In this document: one piece after another, positions 1 to 8,216 of the stretch | How positions within the stretch are numbered: position 1 is the stretch's first letter | How the letters are laid out: the number at the start of each line of letters is the position of its first letter | NCBI RefSeq assembly: GCF_004698125.1 | Contig: NZ_ML214298.1 | Location: 744,001-808,000 of the forward strand | DNA: 64,000 nucleotides | Direction: 5' to 3' | Source of the DNA: Halosimplex halophilum | Lineage (GTDB): Archaea; Halobacteriota; Halobacteria; Halobacteriales; Haloarculaceae | Notes under the pieces: generated by a model | Seen by the model: only the letters and a program-made list of their open reading frames with translations | The model's database searches: none | What the model was told of the DNA's origin: nothing | Made by a program: the position numbers and the translations under genes

Positions 1-975
1 ATGAGCATCGCGGTCGGGCTCGTCGGCGCGGGCGGCGTCGGCGAGACGCACGCCGAGAACCTGGTCGGATCGGAGCGGGCGGCGCTCGAGGCGGTCTGCG
101 ACCTCGACGGCGAGACGGCGCGCGCGGTGGCCGAGGCCGCCGACGCGCGCGCCTACACCGACGCCGCAGAGCTGTTCGCGGACGCGGACCTCGACGCGGT
201 GTATATCGCGACGCCGCCGCGGACCCACGCGGCCCTCGTCCGCGAGGCGACGGCCCGCGGACTCGCGGTCTTCTGCGAGAAACCGCTGGCCGCGTCCGTC
301 GAGGACGGGCGCGAGATCGTCCGCGCCGTCGACGAGGCCGGCGTCCCCTTCATGACGGGCTTTTGCCTCCGGTTCGCGGAGCCGTGCCTGCGGCTGCGCG
401 ACCTCGTCGCCGGCGGGGCCCTGGGGGAGCCGGTGACGCTGTTCAGCGCGCGGAGCGGCAGCGGCGTCCCGTCCGCGGGGAACTGGCGGGTCGACCCCGA
501 GCAGGCCTGCGGCGTCACCGTCGAGTCGGCGTCGCACAACCTCGACCTGCTCCGGTGGCTCGGCGGCGCGGTCGCCGGCGCCGGCGGCGCGACGGCCAAC
601 GTGAGCCACCCCGAGATCGACGGGTTCGACGACAACGTGGTGGCGACCCTCTCCTTCGAGTCCGGCGCCGTCGGTTGCGTCCGCAACAGCTGGACCTCGC
701 CGGTCGAGACCCTCCGCCACGGCGTGATCGGCACCGAGGGCGCCGCCGTCCTCGAGGGCGACGGCTGGTGGCGCCACGACCGGCTCACCTACCGGACGGA
801 CGGCGACCGCCACGCGACGACCGTCGCGTTCGACGACGGGACGGCGACCGACACCGGGTACCGCGGCGAGACGCGGGCCTTCCTCGACGCGGTTGCGGCC
901 GACGCGGACCCGCCCGTCGACGCCCGCGACGGACTGCGCGCGCTCGAACTCTCCCACCAGATCCTGTCGGGGTAG
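1..975 (+). CDS. Gfo/Idh/MocA-family NAD(P)-dependent dehydrogenase
   Basis: Predicted cytoplasmic NAD(P)-dependent oxidoreductase of 324 residues, the usual size for the Gfo/Idh/MocA family, acting on a sugar, inositol or related polyol. An N-terminal Rossmann domain starts at once with GAGGVG (residues 9-14), and the family EKP signature is at residues 93-95 (CEKPLA). A C-terminal alpha/beta substrate domain follows. The ATG is the first base of the window, so the promoter and RBS cannot be seen; because the protein starts right before the dinucleotide fold, this is probably the true start. The substrate cannot be assigned from sequence alone. Confidence 0.85.
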   Translation: MSIAVGLVGAGGVGETHAENLVGSERAALEAVCDLDGETARAVAEAADARAYTDAAELFADADLDAVYIATPPRTHAALVREATARGLAVFCEKPLAASVEDGREIVRAVDEAGVPFMTGFCLRFAEPCLRLRDLVAGGALGEPVTLFSARSGSGVPSAGNWRVDPEQACGVTVESASHNLDLLRWLGGAVAGAGGATANVSHPEIDGFDDNVVATLSFESGAVGCVRNSWTSPVETLRHGVIGTEGAAVLEGDGWWRHDRLTYRTDGDRHATTVAFDDGTATDTGYRGETRAFLDAVAADADPPVDARDGLRALELSHQILSG

Positions 976-1017
976 GAGCGGCCCCGCCCCGAATCGGCAC
1001 AGCCCCGAATCGGCCCG

Positions 1018-1707
1018 TCAGTCCCCGTCGGCGCGTTCGGTCAGGTACGCCGGCGGGACGCGTTCGGTCGTGTACGTCGCGCGGCCCCGACGGGTGATCT
1101 CGTGGCCGTCGTCGATCATCGCGGCCGCGTCGACCGCGAAGACGACCGGGTCCGCGGCGTGGCGGGCGCCGACGCGCCGGGCCTCCTCGACGCCCCCCGA
1201 CAGGTGGACCAGCTGGCGCGACATCGGCCTGAGTCCGTCCGCGCGGATCGCGTCGACGTTGTCGGGCGCGGTGCCGTGGTACAGGGTGTCCGGGACCGGG
1301 CCGTCGCCCGATTCGAGGTCCACGTCGACCGAGTGGCCGTAGGCCGCCCGGACGCGGTCGTCCGACCCGTCCGGGTCGTCCGCCCGTGCGGCGTCGCCCG
1401 CCCGGGAGCCGCCGGTGCGCTCGAAGCGGCCGTTCGGGTCGGTAGCGACGACGGCGGCGACCCGCTCGCGGTCGGCCCACTCGTAGCGCCGTTCGGCTGC
1501 CGCGACCAGCGCCGCGAAGGAAGTCCAGCCCGCGTCTTCCAGCGTCAGGCCGGCGTCGCCGGGGAAGTGCCTGAGCGCCCCCGAGCAGAACTTCGAGAGC
1601 CGGCGCCGGCGCTCGCCGTCGAGGACCGCGCGGCCGGGGTCGTCGCAGACGGGGCAGGTCTCCCCCTCGAAGTAGCCGTGGTCGTCGCAGGCGCGCACGT
1701 CGCTCAT
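1018..1707 (-). CDS. kptA: RNA 2'-phosphotransferase KptA/Tpt1
   Basis: Transfers the 2'-phosphate of spliced RNA to NAD+, giving ADP-ribose 1'',2''-cyclic phosphate. The 229 residues contain the Tpt1 pattern: LSKFCSGALRHFP (about 37-49), AAYGHSV, LYHGT (142-146), and GLRPMSRQLVHLS (158-170), with the Arg/His/Arg residues that handle NAD+ and the phosphate. The N-terminus carries a small extra zinc-knuckle-like segment (C7, H10, C18, C21), common in archaeal members. A glycine/aspartate-rich linker separates the two lobes. The gene runs convergently against the dehydrogenase. In archaea its natural substrate is unclear, although the fold assignment is firm. Confidence 0.9.
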   Translation of the reverse strand: MSDVRACDDHGYFEGETCPVCDDPGRAVLDGERRRRLSKFCSGALRHFPGDAGLTLEDAGWTSFAALVAAAERRYEWADRERVAAVVATDPNGRFERTGGSRAGDAARADDPDGSDDRVRAAYGHSVDVDLESGDGPVPDTLYHGTAPDNVDAIRADGLRPMSRQLVHLSGGVEEARRVGARHAADPVVFAVDAAAMIDDGHEITRRGRATYTTERVPPAYLTERADGD

Positions 1708-1780
1708 CGTCGCCGGATCGGCGCCCGCGGCCGAAAAATCGCACGGGTGTCGCCGCCCCGGCGCGGTCGCGGGACCGCCC

Positions 1781-2209
1781 TCAGCTCGTCTGCTCGCGCT
1801 GGCCGCTCGGGACCGGCGTCCGGACCGAGGCCCAGACGAGATAGGCCAGCGCGACCAGCAACAGGACCTCGACGAACTTGTCGACCGTCCCGAGGTTCAC
1901 CAGCGCGGGCGCGGCCGCCAGCGCCCACCCGCCGTCGGGCATCCCCGCGGCGACCCAGCCCGCGATGTGGACGAGGACGAACGGGATCCCGACCGCGTAG
2001 AGGATCAGTCGACGGACGTTCAACAGCAGGAGCACGACGGCGCCGAGATACCCCAGCCCACCCAGCAGGAAGGGCAGGAACCCCTCGACGGCGTACAGGT
2101 AGAGGTGGATCACGCCAGTCAGCACCGCGAGCCCGACCGCCGCCCAGTGGACGGCCGTCAGCGACTCCGTCTCCAGCCCGATCCCCCGGTCGCGTTCGGT
2201 CGTTACCAT
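1781..2209 (-). CDS. Four-helix integral membrane protein, function unknown
   Basis: Small membrane protein of 142 residues with about four hydrophobic helices (VHWAAVGLAVLTGVIHLYLY, FLLGGLGYLGAVVLLLLNV, ILYAVGIPFVLVHIAGW, and a C-terminal FVEVLLLVALAYLVWA) and a short basic tail. An ATG lies further upstream at 2260, but the ATG at 2209 is preferred because it leaves a short polar N-terminus before helix 1. A His in helix 1 and a conserved-looking NLGTVDK turn before the last helix are visible. It resembles small haloarchaeal DUF membrane proteins. No partner is suggested by the neighbours. Confidence 0.7.
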   Translation of the reverse strand: MVTTERDRGIGLETESLTAVHWAAVGLAVLTGVIHLYLYAVEGFLPFLLGGLGYLGAVVLLLLNVRRLILYAVGIPFVLVHIAGWVAAGMPDGGWALAAAPALVNLGTVDKFVEVLLLVALAYLVWASVRTPVPSGQREQTS

Positions 2210-2404
2210 ACGTCGAGAGTGGGCGCGAGCGCGAAAGTAATAGGGATGGTACCGTATCACACGCCGACCGTACTGCGTGCCCCAGCCCGCGACGCCGCGA
2301 CTGGGCCGGGCCTACCGCCGGTACGGTCGGCCTGTCGACGGGACGGGATCCGCCGGCCCGCGTAGCGACCGCATAGTAACGGGGGACGACTCAGACCGGA
2401 CGGT

Positions 2405-2887
2405 ATGCCGATCCGACGCAGGCGGGCGCTGAAGGCGGTCGGGCTGGCGGCGACCGGCGGGCTCGCCGCGGTCGCGGGCTGTCCCGACGGCGGCGCGGGC
2501 ACGCCGGAGCCGGAGCTGATCGAGACGGAGCCCAACTACCGGGGGTGGTTCGACGGCGTCAGCAACTACCGTGGCACCGTCGACTACCGCGACAGCGAAC
2601 GGGTCCGCGTCCGCGTCGGCGTGTCGGGCGACCTGGGGTTCTACAGGTACGGCCCGCCCGCCGTCGCCGTCTCGCCGGGCACGAGCGTCGTCTGGGAGTG
2701 GACCGGACGGGGCGGCGCCCACGACGTGGTCGCCGAGCGGGGCGGGTTCGACAGCGGCGACCCGGTCCGCTCGGAGACCGAGACGTTCACCTACACCTTC
2801 GAGGCGCCCGCGGTCTACCCCTACTACTGCACCCCCCATCGTGAACAGGGGATGCGCGGCGCGGTCTTCGTCGCGCTGGACTCCTGA
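2405..2887 (+). CDS. Halocyanin-type blue copper protein (lipoprotein)
   Basis: Secreted, membrane-anchored type I copper protein, presumably an electron carrier on the outer face of the membrane. The 160 residues begin with a twin-arginine-like signal (MPIRRRRALK), then a hydrophobic stretch and a lipobox ending VAGC. The cupredoxin fold occupies the second half: VVWEWTGRGGAHDVV supplies the first His ligand, and YPYYCTPHREQGMRG supplies Cys, His and Met in the canonical C-x2-H-x4-M spacing. The ATG at 2405 sits just before the arginines. It stands alone between a convergent-side membrane gene and a tiny acidic gene, so its redox partner is not shown. Confidence 0.9.
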   Translation: MPIRRRRALKAVGLAATGGLAAVAGCPDGGAGTPEPELIETEPNYRGWFDGVSNYRGTVDYRDSERVRVRVGVSGDLGFYRYGPPAVAVSPGTSVVWEWTGRGGAHDVVAERGGFDSGDPVRSETETFTYTFEAPAVYPYYCTPHREQGMRGAVFVALDS

Positions 2888-2986
2888 CACACGGTCACGG
2901 CGGCGTCCCGTGCGGGGCGCTGGCACGCGTCAGAGACGCTCGCGACCGCACGGTTTTTCCCTCCGATCCCGCTAGGTGGCTCCACG

Positions 2987-3157
2987 ATGGGCTTCGGGAG
3001 CTACGACGAATCCGAACAGGAGAACCAGAGCGACGACGCCGACTACGACGAGGAAGACGCCGTCAACGTCCACGAACACGACCACGAGGGCGAGGTCTCC
3101 GTCGAAGGCGCCGACGAGGCCGACGAGCTCGTCGACCGCCTGCAGGACATGAAGTAA
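2987..3157 (+). CDS. Small acidic protein, DUF5786-like
   Basis: A 56-residue, highly acidic cytoplasmic protein beginning MGFGSYDESEQ and ending LVDRLQDMK. It contains a central run of Asp/Glu, a short His-rich patch (NVHEHDHEG) and a predicted C-terminal helix (DEADELVDRLQ). The start pattern and size match a small family widespread in haloarchaea (DUF5786). An AT-rich stretch (ACGGTTTTTCCC) lies about 35 bases upstream. Function is unknown. The assignment rests on the start and end signature plus coding-like composition. Confidence 0.75.
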   Translation: MGFGSYDESEQENQSDDADYDEEDAVNVHEHDHEGEVSVEGADEADELVDRLQDMK

Positions 3158-3182
3158 CGACGGCCCGCCCCGCCGCGCCCGC

Positions 3183-3521
3183 TCAGTGGGCGGGCGCGTA
3201 GGCGTCCGAGAGGGCGTTCAACACGACGACGCCGGCGACGACGAGGGCCATCCCGGCGACCCCGGCCGCGTCGAGATTTTCTTCGAAGGCGACGACGCCG
3301 ACCAGCGCCGTCGCCACGATGCCGACGCCGGCCCACGTCGCGTAGACCAGCCCGACCGGCAGTTCCTCCAGCGTCAGCCCGAGCAGGTAGAACGACCCCG
3401 CGTAGCCGGCGACCACGACGGCGGTCGGCACCAGCTCGGAGAAGCCGCCGCTGGCCTTCAGCGCGGTCGTCCCGGTCACCTCCGCGGCGATGGCGAGCGC
3501 GAGTGTCAGGTAGGGATGCAC
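3183..3521 (-). CDS. Small multidrug resistance (SMR/EmrE-SugE) family transporter
   Basis: Proton-coupled small multidrug exporter of about 112 residues with four transmembrane helices. The essential glutamate of helix 1 is visible (LAIAAEVTGTTALK), as is the conserved helix-3 region (GLVYATWAGVGIVATALVG). A GTG at 3521 is chosen because it starts the protein at HPYLTLAL, as usual for this family; the frame stays open to another GTG at 3572 that would add 17 polar residues. It is divergent from the TrmB regulator at 3623 with about 100 bases between them, so it may be a regulatory target. The substrate (drug, guanidinium or other cation) is not determinable. Confidence 0.85.
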   Translation of the reverse strand: MHPYLTLALAIAAEVTGTTALKASGGFSELVPTAVVVAGYAGSFYLLGLTLEELPVGLVYATWAGVGIVATALVGVVAFEENLDAAGVAGMALVVAGVVVLNALSDAYAPAH

Positions 3522-3622
3522 GGCCGGGCGGTCGCGGCCGGCCGGCAAGTCGCTTGTCGAACCCGTCGCCACTTCCCGTCAGTTCCCGAGCACTTTTGAC
3601 CGGGGCGGGCCCACCGCCGGGC

Positions 3623-4450
3623 ATGTCGGAGCTGGGGGAGCTGGGACTGTCGAGCTACGAGGAGAAGGTCTACCGGTCGCTGCTGTCGCTCGGGTCGGCG
3701 ACGGCCGGGGAGGTCTCCGAGGCCAGCGGCGTCCCGATGGGCCGGATCTACGACGTGCTGAACGGGCTGGACGCCCGCGACATCGTCCGGAGCCAGTCGA
3801 CCGAGCCGACGCGGTACGCGGCGGTCGACCCGGAGACGGCGGTCGACCGGCTGCTGGCCGAGCGCCGGCGGGAACTCGACTCGCGGGCCGAGCGCTACGA
3901 GTCGATCGCCGCGGGGATCGGACCGGAGCTGGCGGCGACGAAGCCGGCCGAGAGCCGCTTCTGGACGGCGCCGCTGGGCAGCGACGCGGCCGTCTCGCTG
4001 GAGCGGGACCTGTTCGCGGCGGCCGGCGACGCCGTCCGCTCGGCGATGAGCGACCCCTACGCCGCGGCGCCGTGGGAGCGCTACGAGCCGGAGGTCGACC
4101 CCTTCTACGAGGCGGTCGACGCAGGGGTCGACGTGCAGATGCTCGTCCACGCGGCGATGCTCGACGCGGCGCCGCCGGAGGCCGTCGAGCGGGCGACTGC
4201 GGCGCCCGCAAACGTCGCCGTGCGCGTGACGACGGACCTGGAGACGACCTTCGACGCGGTCGACGGCAACGAGGTGACCTTCCACGTCCCCCACCCGCTG
4301 GAGCGCGGCGAGCGCCTCGGAGTGATCCACGTCCGCGACGAGTCGATGGCCGGGCGGCTGGTCGAGGTCTTCGACCGCGCGTGGGAGGCGGCGACGCCGC
4401 TGTCCGCCGTCGTCGAGAGCGACGACCGCGCGGCACCGCCGGAGGAGTGA
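3623..4450 (+). CDS. TrmB-family transcriptional regulator
   Basis: DNA-binding regulator of 275 residues. The N-terminal winged helix (about 1-75) matches TrmB: LGLSSYEEKVYRSLLSLG, then SGVPMGRIYDVLNGL as recognition helix region. A coiled linker (AERRRELDSRAERYESI) and an alpha/beta effector domain follow. The ATG at 3623 starts directly at the HTH; an open extension to 3503 is ignored because it overlaps the divergent SMR gene. TrmB proteins usually sense sugars or metabolites and control transport or central metabolism. The divergent SMR gene is the obvious local candidate target, but that is only inference from position. Confidence 0.85.
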   Translation: MSELGELGLSSYEEKVYRSLLSLGSATAGEVSEASGVPMGRIYDVLNGLDARDIVRSQSTEPTRYAAVDPETAVDRLLAERRRELDSRAERYESIAAGIGPELAATKPAESRFWTAPLGSDAAVSLERDLFAAAGDAVRSAMSDPYAAAPWERYEPEVDPFYEAVDAGVDVQMLVHAAMLDAAPPEAVERATAAPANVAVRVTTDLETTFDAVDGNEVTFHVPHPLERGERLGVIHVRDESMAGRLVEVFDRAWEAATPLSAVVESDDRAAPPEE

Positions 4451-4511
4451 TGGCGCCGGCCCGGCGGGGCCGCCCCCACCTACTTGTCGCTGGCTCGGCT
4501 AGGTCGGGGTG

Positions 4512-5252
4512 ATGTCGGTCCCGGACGAGGTCGACCTCTCGGGCGACCGCAAGCGGATCTACCGGTTCGTCGAGCGCCACGGGCCGGTCGAGCCCAGCGC
4601 GGTCGCCGAGCGGGTCGGCGTCGACCCCGAGTCCTTCCAGCACCACCTCTCGATCCTGAAGCGCGACGACCTGCTCGCGGAGGACCCCGACGGCCGCCTG
4701 CGCCCCCGGGTCCAGTCCGGCGAGACCGAGGAGTTCTCCGAGGCGGGCGTCGACTACGCGGTCCGCCCGGCCCGCCCGGCGGACTTCTCGGGCGTCGTCG
4801 GCGCCATCCGCGAGGTCGCGGAGGCGGGGTCGTACATCACCGCCGAGACGGTCGCCGAGCAGCTCGAGTACGAGGAGACCCTGTTTCGGCGCACCCCGAC
4901 GGAGTGTCGCGTCGTCTTCGTCGCCACGGTCGCCGACGAGGTCGTCGGCTGGTGCCACGTCCGCGGGCAGGAACAGGCCAAACTCCGCGGCACCGCCGAG
5001 CTCACCGTCGGCGTCCTGGAGGGGTACCGCCGCCACGGCATCGGCAGTCACCTCCTCCAGCGCGGCGTCGCGTGGGCCGGTTCGCGGGGCTGCCGGAAGG
5101 TGTACAACAGCCTCCCCGCCACGAACGACGCGGCCGTCGACTTCCTCGAACGCAACGGCTGGGGGATCGAGGCGGTCCGCGAGGACCACTACGAGGTCGA
5201 CGGCGAACTCGTCGACGAGGTGATGCTCGCCCGGCGACTCGACGAGGGGTAG
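4512..5252 (+). CDS. Winged-helix / GNAT acetyltransferase fusion
   Basis: Two-domain protein of 246 residues. The first 60 or so form a winged helix (YRFVERHGPVEPSAVAERVG followed by a recognition helix SFQHHLSILKRDDLL). The rest is a GNAT N-acetyltransferase domain, with the acetyl-CoA loop ELTVGVLEGYRRHGIGSHLL (Q/R-x-x-G-x-G/A pattern as RRHGIG) and the C-terminal N-D-A-A-V-x-F-L-x-x-x-G-W motif. A GTG lies immediately before, but ATG 4512 is preferred. It follows the TrmB gene by about 60 bases on the same strand and may be co-transcribed. The acyl acceptor is unknown; it could be a regulator with an effector-type GNAT domain. Confidence 0.8.
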   Translation: MSVPDEVDLSGDRKRIYRFVERHGPVEPSAVAERVGVDPESFQHHLSILKRDDLLAEDPDGRLRPRVQSGETEEFSEAGVDYAVRPARPADFSGVVGAIREVAEAGSYITAETVAEQLEYEETLFRRTPTECRVVFVATVADEVVGWCHVRGQEQAKLRGTAELTVGVLEGYRRHGIGSHLLQRGVAWAGSRGCRKVYNSLPATNDAAVDFLERNGWGIEAVREDHYEVDGELVDEVMLARRLDEG

Positions 5253-5276
5253 GCCGGTCCGCGACCGCCGGCGGGT

Positions 5277-5726
5277 TCACTCGTCCCACTCGTCGCTGGA
5301 CCAGTCGCTCTCGTCGTCCGCGACGGCCTCGCCCGCCCGCGGGAGGACCCGAGAGAGGACCACGTACTCCACGAGCGCCAGCGTCAGCGCGACCGCCACC
5401 GACAGGAGCGCGTCCTCGAAGACGAACAGCAGCGCGAGCGCGACGACGCCGGCCCCCGACAGCGCGTAGCCAGCCGCGCCGGGGTGGAAGCTCCGCGCGA
5501 GGTTCCGGTGGGCGTCGCTCGCGTACTCGGGGTCGCCCCGCCGGATCGTGTAGGGGACCGTGTAGAAGATCCCGACGCCCGAGAGCGCGCCGACGACGAC
5601 CCCGAGCGCGGTCCGGTCGAACAGCAGGACGGTCACGTAGGCGAGCATCCCGAAGGTCACGACCGCGGCGACACCGCCGACCGCGGCGGGACCGACGGGG
5701 CCGTCGTCCGCTGTGGCGTCCGACAT
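5277..5726 (-). CDS. Multi-pass membrane protein, function unknown
   Basis: A 149-residue membrane protein with four hydrophobic segments: AAVVTFGMLAYVTVLLF, LGVVVGALSGVGIFYTV, AAGYALSGAGVVALALLF and ALLSVAVALTLALVEYVV. Its tail is very acidic and tryptophan-containing (ESDWSSDEWDE). The soluble loop between helices 2 and 3 (RRGDPEYASDAHRNLARSF) is the most polar part. The start at 5726 leaves a short Asp-rich N-terminus. It lies convergent with the HTH-GNAT gene and upstream of nadC on the same strand order, but about 60 bases of spacing make it probably separate. No function recognised. Confidence 0.7.
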   Translation of the reverse strand: MSDATADDGPVGPAAVGGVAAVVTFGMLAYVTVLLFDRTALGVVVGALSGVGIFYTVPYTIRRGDPEYASDAHRNLARSFHPGAAGYALSGAGVVALALLFVFEDALLSVAVALTLALVEYVVLSRVLPRAGEAVADDESDWSSDEWDE

Positions 5727-5787
5727 GCGTGGGTCGTCGCGCCGGTTCGGGATAAACGGCGGGGCCGCGAAACCCCGTCCGACGCGG

Positions 5788-6615
5788 TTACCCCGTCCGG
5801 AAGGAGAGATCGAGCGTCGGCGCGGAGTGGGTGAGCGACCCCATCGAGACCACGTCCGCGCCGGTCGCGGCGTAGTCGGGGACGGTCTCGACGGTGATGC
5901 CGCCCGAGGCCTCGGCCAGCACCTCCCGGCCCAGGTCGGCGGCGGTCTCGCGGAGCAGTGCCACCGCCTCCGCGGTCGTCTCGGGGTCCATGTTGTCGAG
6001 CAGGACGATGTCGGCGCCCGCTGCGGCGGCCCGCGGCGCCTCGCCGGGGGCTTCGACCTCGACCTCGACCTTCGTGGCGAACGACGCCCGCTCGCGGAAG
6101 TGCTCGACGGCCGATTCGAGACCCATCTCGGCGACGTGGTTGTCCTTGACCATGACCATGTGCGACAGGTCCAGCCGGTGGGTGTCGCCGCCGCCGGCGA
6201 CCACGGCCCGCTTCTCGACGCCCCGGAGGCCGGGCGTGGTCTTGCGGGTGGCGGCGACCCGCACGTCGTCGCTTTCGGTCCTGGCCGCGTCCACCGCCCG
6301 CCGCGTCTTCGTCGCCACGCCGGACGCGTGGCCGGCGACGTTGACGGCCACGCGCTCGCCGCGCAACACGTCGCGGGCCGCCCCCGCGACTTCGAGGACG
6401 GTCTCGCCGGCGTCGATCCGGTCGCCCGCGTCGGCGCTGTCGGTGACCGCGACGCCGAGGTAGTCGAAGACGGCGCGAGCCGCCTCCAGGCCGGCGACGA
6501 CGCCACGCTCCTTGGCGACCAGCCGGCCGGTCGTCTCGCCGGGCACCTGGTTGGTCACGTCGTGGTGGCCGACGTCCTCGCGGAGCCACCCCTCTATCTT
6601 CGAATCGGGGATCAT
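5788..6615 (-). CDS. nadC: Nicotinate-nucleotide pyrophosphorylase (quinolinate phosphoribosyltransferase)
   Basis: Converts quinolinate and PRPP to nicotinate mononucleotide, the last of the three de novo steps encoded here. The 275 residues show the family features: EDVGHHDVT near the N-terminus, the RKTTPGLR segment and DLSHMVMVKDNH with the PRPP/quinolinate-binding Arg, Lys and His residues, then DIVLLDN and ASGGIT. It is the distal gene of the operon nadA-nadB-nadC, starting 12 bases after the nadB stop, so it is almost certainly co-transcribed from the nadA promoter. Confidence 0.95.
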   Translation of the reverse strand: MIPDSKIEGWLREDVGHHDVTNQVPGETTGRLVAKERGVVAGLEAARAVFDYLGVAVTDSADAGDRIDAGETVLEVAGAARDVLRGERVAVNVAGHASGVATKTRRAVDAARTESDDVRVAATRKTTPGLRGVEKRAVVAGGGDTHRLDLSHMVMVKDNHVAEMGLESAVEHFRERASFATKVEVEVEAPGEAPRAAAAGADIVLLDNMDPETTAEAVALLRETAADLGREVLAEASGGITVETVPDYAATGADVVSMGSLTHSAPTLDLSFRTG

Positions 6616-6627
6616 GGGATCGAGCCC

Positions 6628-8214
6628 TCAGTCGGCCCCCGGTGTCGCGGGCTCCTCGACGAGGTTGTGCGTCCCCACGGACTCCTCGTTCTCGGCGGCG
6701 GCGCGGGTCACGAGCAGCGCCGTCACCGAGGCGTGGCGGAGTTCGTACAGCGACCGCGCCGTGCGCGTGCGGACGTACGCGTCGACCTCGCCCTTGAGCC
6801 GCCGGAGCACCGCCTGGGCGCGGCCGAGTTCGTCGCGGTCCCGCTGCAGGCCGACGTACTCGTCCATCACGCGGCGCAGCCGGTGGAACTTCTCGCGGGC
6901 GAAGTTGTCCGGCAGCGCGGGGTCCCGGTCCAGCAGCTCCGGCGCCTCGACGACCGCCGGCTCGAAGTCGGCGGCGTCCTCGCCCGCACGCAGCCCCCAG
7001 ACGAGCCCCTCCAGCAGGGAGGTCGAGGCCAGGCGGTTCGCGCCGTGGACGCCGGTGCGGGAGCACTCGCCGACGGCGTACAGCCGGTCCAGCGAGGCGC
7101 GCCCGCGCGTGTCCACGTCGACGCCGCCACAGAGGAAGTGCTCGGCGGGGCCGACCGGGATGCCCGCCTCCCAGTCGACGCCCCTGTCCTCGCACTTCTC
7201 GGCGAGATCGGGGAACTCGCCCGCGAAGTCGAGGGGGGACACGTCGAGGCGGACCTCGCCCGTCGCGTCGACCTCTTTCTGGACGGCGCGGGCGACCACG
7301 TCCCGGGGCGCGAGTTCGGCGTCCTCGTGGTAGTCGGGCATGAAGCGTTCGCCCTCGCCGTTCAGGAGGTGGGCGCCCTCGCCGCGGACGGCCTCGCTGA
7401 CGAGGAACGGGCCGTCCTCGGGGTCCTCCCCGCCAGGATACACGGTCGGGTGGAACTGCACGTACTCCATGTCCTCGACATCGGCGCCCGCGAGCGCGGC
7501 CATGGCGATGCCGTCGCCCGTGGAGCCGTCCGGGTTGGTCGACCGGGGGTACAGGTCACCGATGCCGCCGGTCGCCAGCACCGTCGCGCCGGCGAAGGTG
7601 GGCGTCACGTCGCCGTCGTGTTCCAGCAGGGCGCCGTGGACGCGGCCCTCGTGGCTGACGAGTTCGAGCGCCGCGGTGTCGTCCAGGATCGTCACGCCGT
7701 CGCGCTCGTCGAGGAAGTTCAGGAAGGGGACGTGGATCGCCTTGCCCGTCGAGGCGTCGACGTGGAGGATCCGCGGCTCGTCGTGGGCCGCCTCGCGGCC
7801 GAAGTCCCAGTCGTCGCCGTCCGGGGCGCTCGCCTCCGCGCCCACCGTGTCGAACTCGACGCCGAGCGTGTCGACGAGCACGTCCCGGACGGCGTCGTTG
7901 GCCTCTTCGACGAGCACGTCGACGGCCTCGGGGTCCGCGGTGTCGGCGCTGGCGGTCAGGATGTCCGCCTTGAACTGGCCGGGGTCGTCCCGCGAGACGG
8001 CGATGCCGCCCTGGGCCCACCAGGAGGAGGCTCCCTCCGGCCGGGTGGCCTTCGTCGCGACGGTCACGTCGGCGCCCTCGCGGGCCGCACCCAGGGCCGC
8101 CGCGAGCCCCGCGATACCCGAGCCGACCACGAGCACGTCCGTCGTCCGGTAGTCGTCGTAGTCCTCTAGTTCTGTCCCGGTCGCGTCGTCCCCGTCGGTG
8201 TCTGTCCCGTTCAT
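6628..8214 (-). CDS. nadB: L-aspartate oxidase
   Basis: FAD-dependent oxidation of L-aspartate to iminoaspartate, which NadA condenses with dihydroxyacetone phosphate. The 528 residues start with about 25 acidic residues, followed by the FAD dinucleotide motif VVGSGIAGLAAA (residues 30-40). Next come the SSWWAQGG active-site region, the ATGGIG and capping-domain segments, and a C-terminal succinate-dehydrogenase-like helical domain (LRRVMDEYVGLQRD). The ATG at 8214 is two bases after the nadA stop and the gene ends 12 bases before nadC, a tight operon. The frame stays open much further upstream inside nadA, which is a high-GC artefact. Confidence 0.95.
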   Translation of the reverse strand: MNGTDTDGDDATGTELEDYDDYRTTDVLVVGSGIAGLAAALGAAREGADVTVATKATRPEGASSWWAQGGIAVSRDDPGQFKADILTASADTADPEAVDVLVEEANDAVRDVLVDTLGVEFDTVGAEASAPDGDDWDFGREAAHDEPRILHVDASTGKAIHVPFLNFLDERDGVTILDDTAALELVSHEGRVHGALLEHDGDVTPTFAGATVLATGGIGDLYPRSTNPDGSTGDGIAMAALAGADVEDMEYVQFHPTVYPGGEDPEDGPFLVSEAVRGEGAHLLNGEGERFMPDYHEDAELAPRDVVARAVQKEVDATGEVRLDVSPLDFAGEFPDLAEKCEDRGVDWEAGIPVGPAEHFLCGGVDVDTRGRASLDRLYAVGECSRTGVHGANRLASTSLLEGLVWGLRAGEDAADFEPAVVEAPELLDRDPALPDNFAREKFHRLRRVMDEYVGLQRDRDELGRAQAVLRRLKGEVDAYVRTRTARSLYELRHASVTALLVTRAAAENEESVGTHNLVEEPATPGAD

Positions 8215-8216
8215 AG

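Noticed and set aside
5713-8169. An 818-codon open frame on the plus strand opposite nadC and nadB
   Set aside because: It mirrors the third-position GC of the nad genes and has no domain; the minus-strand proteins are clear.
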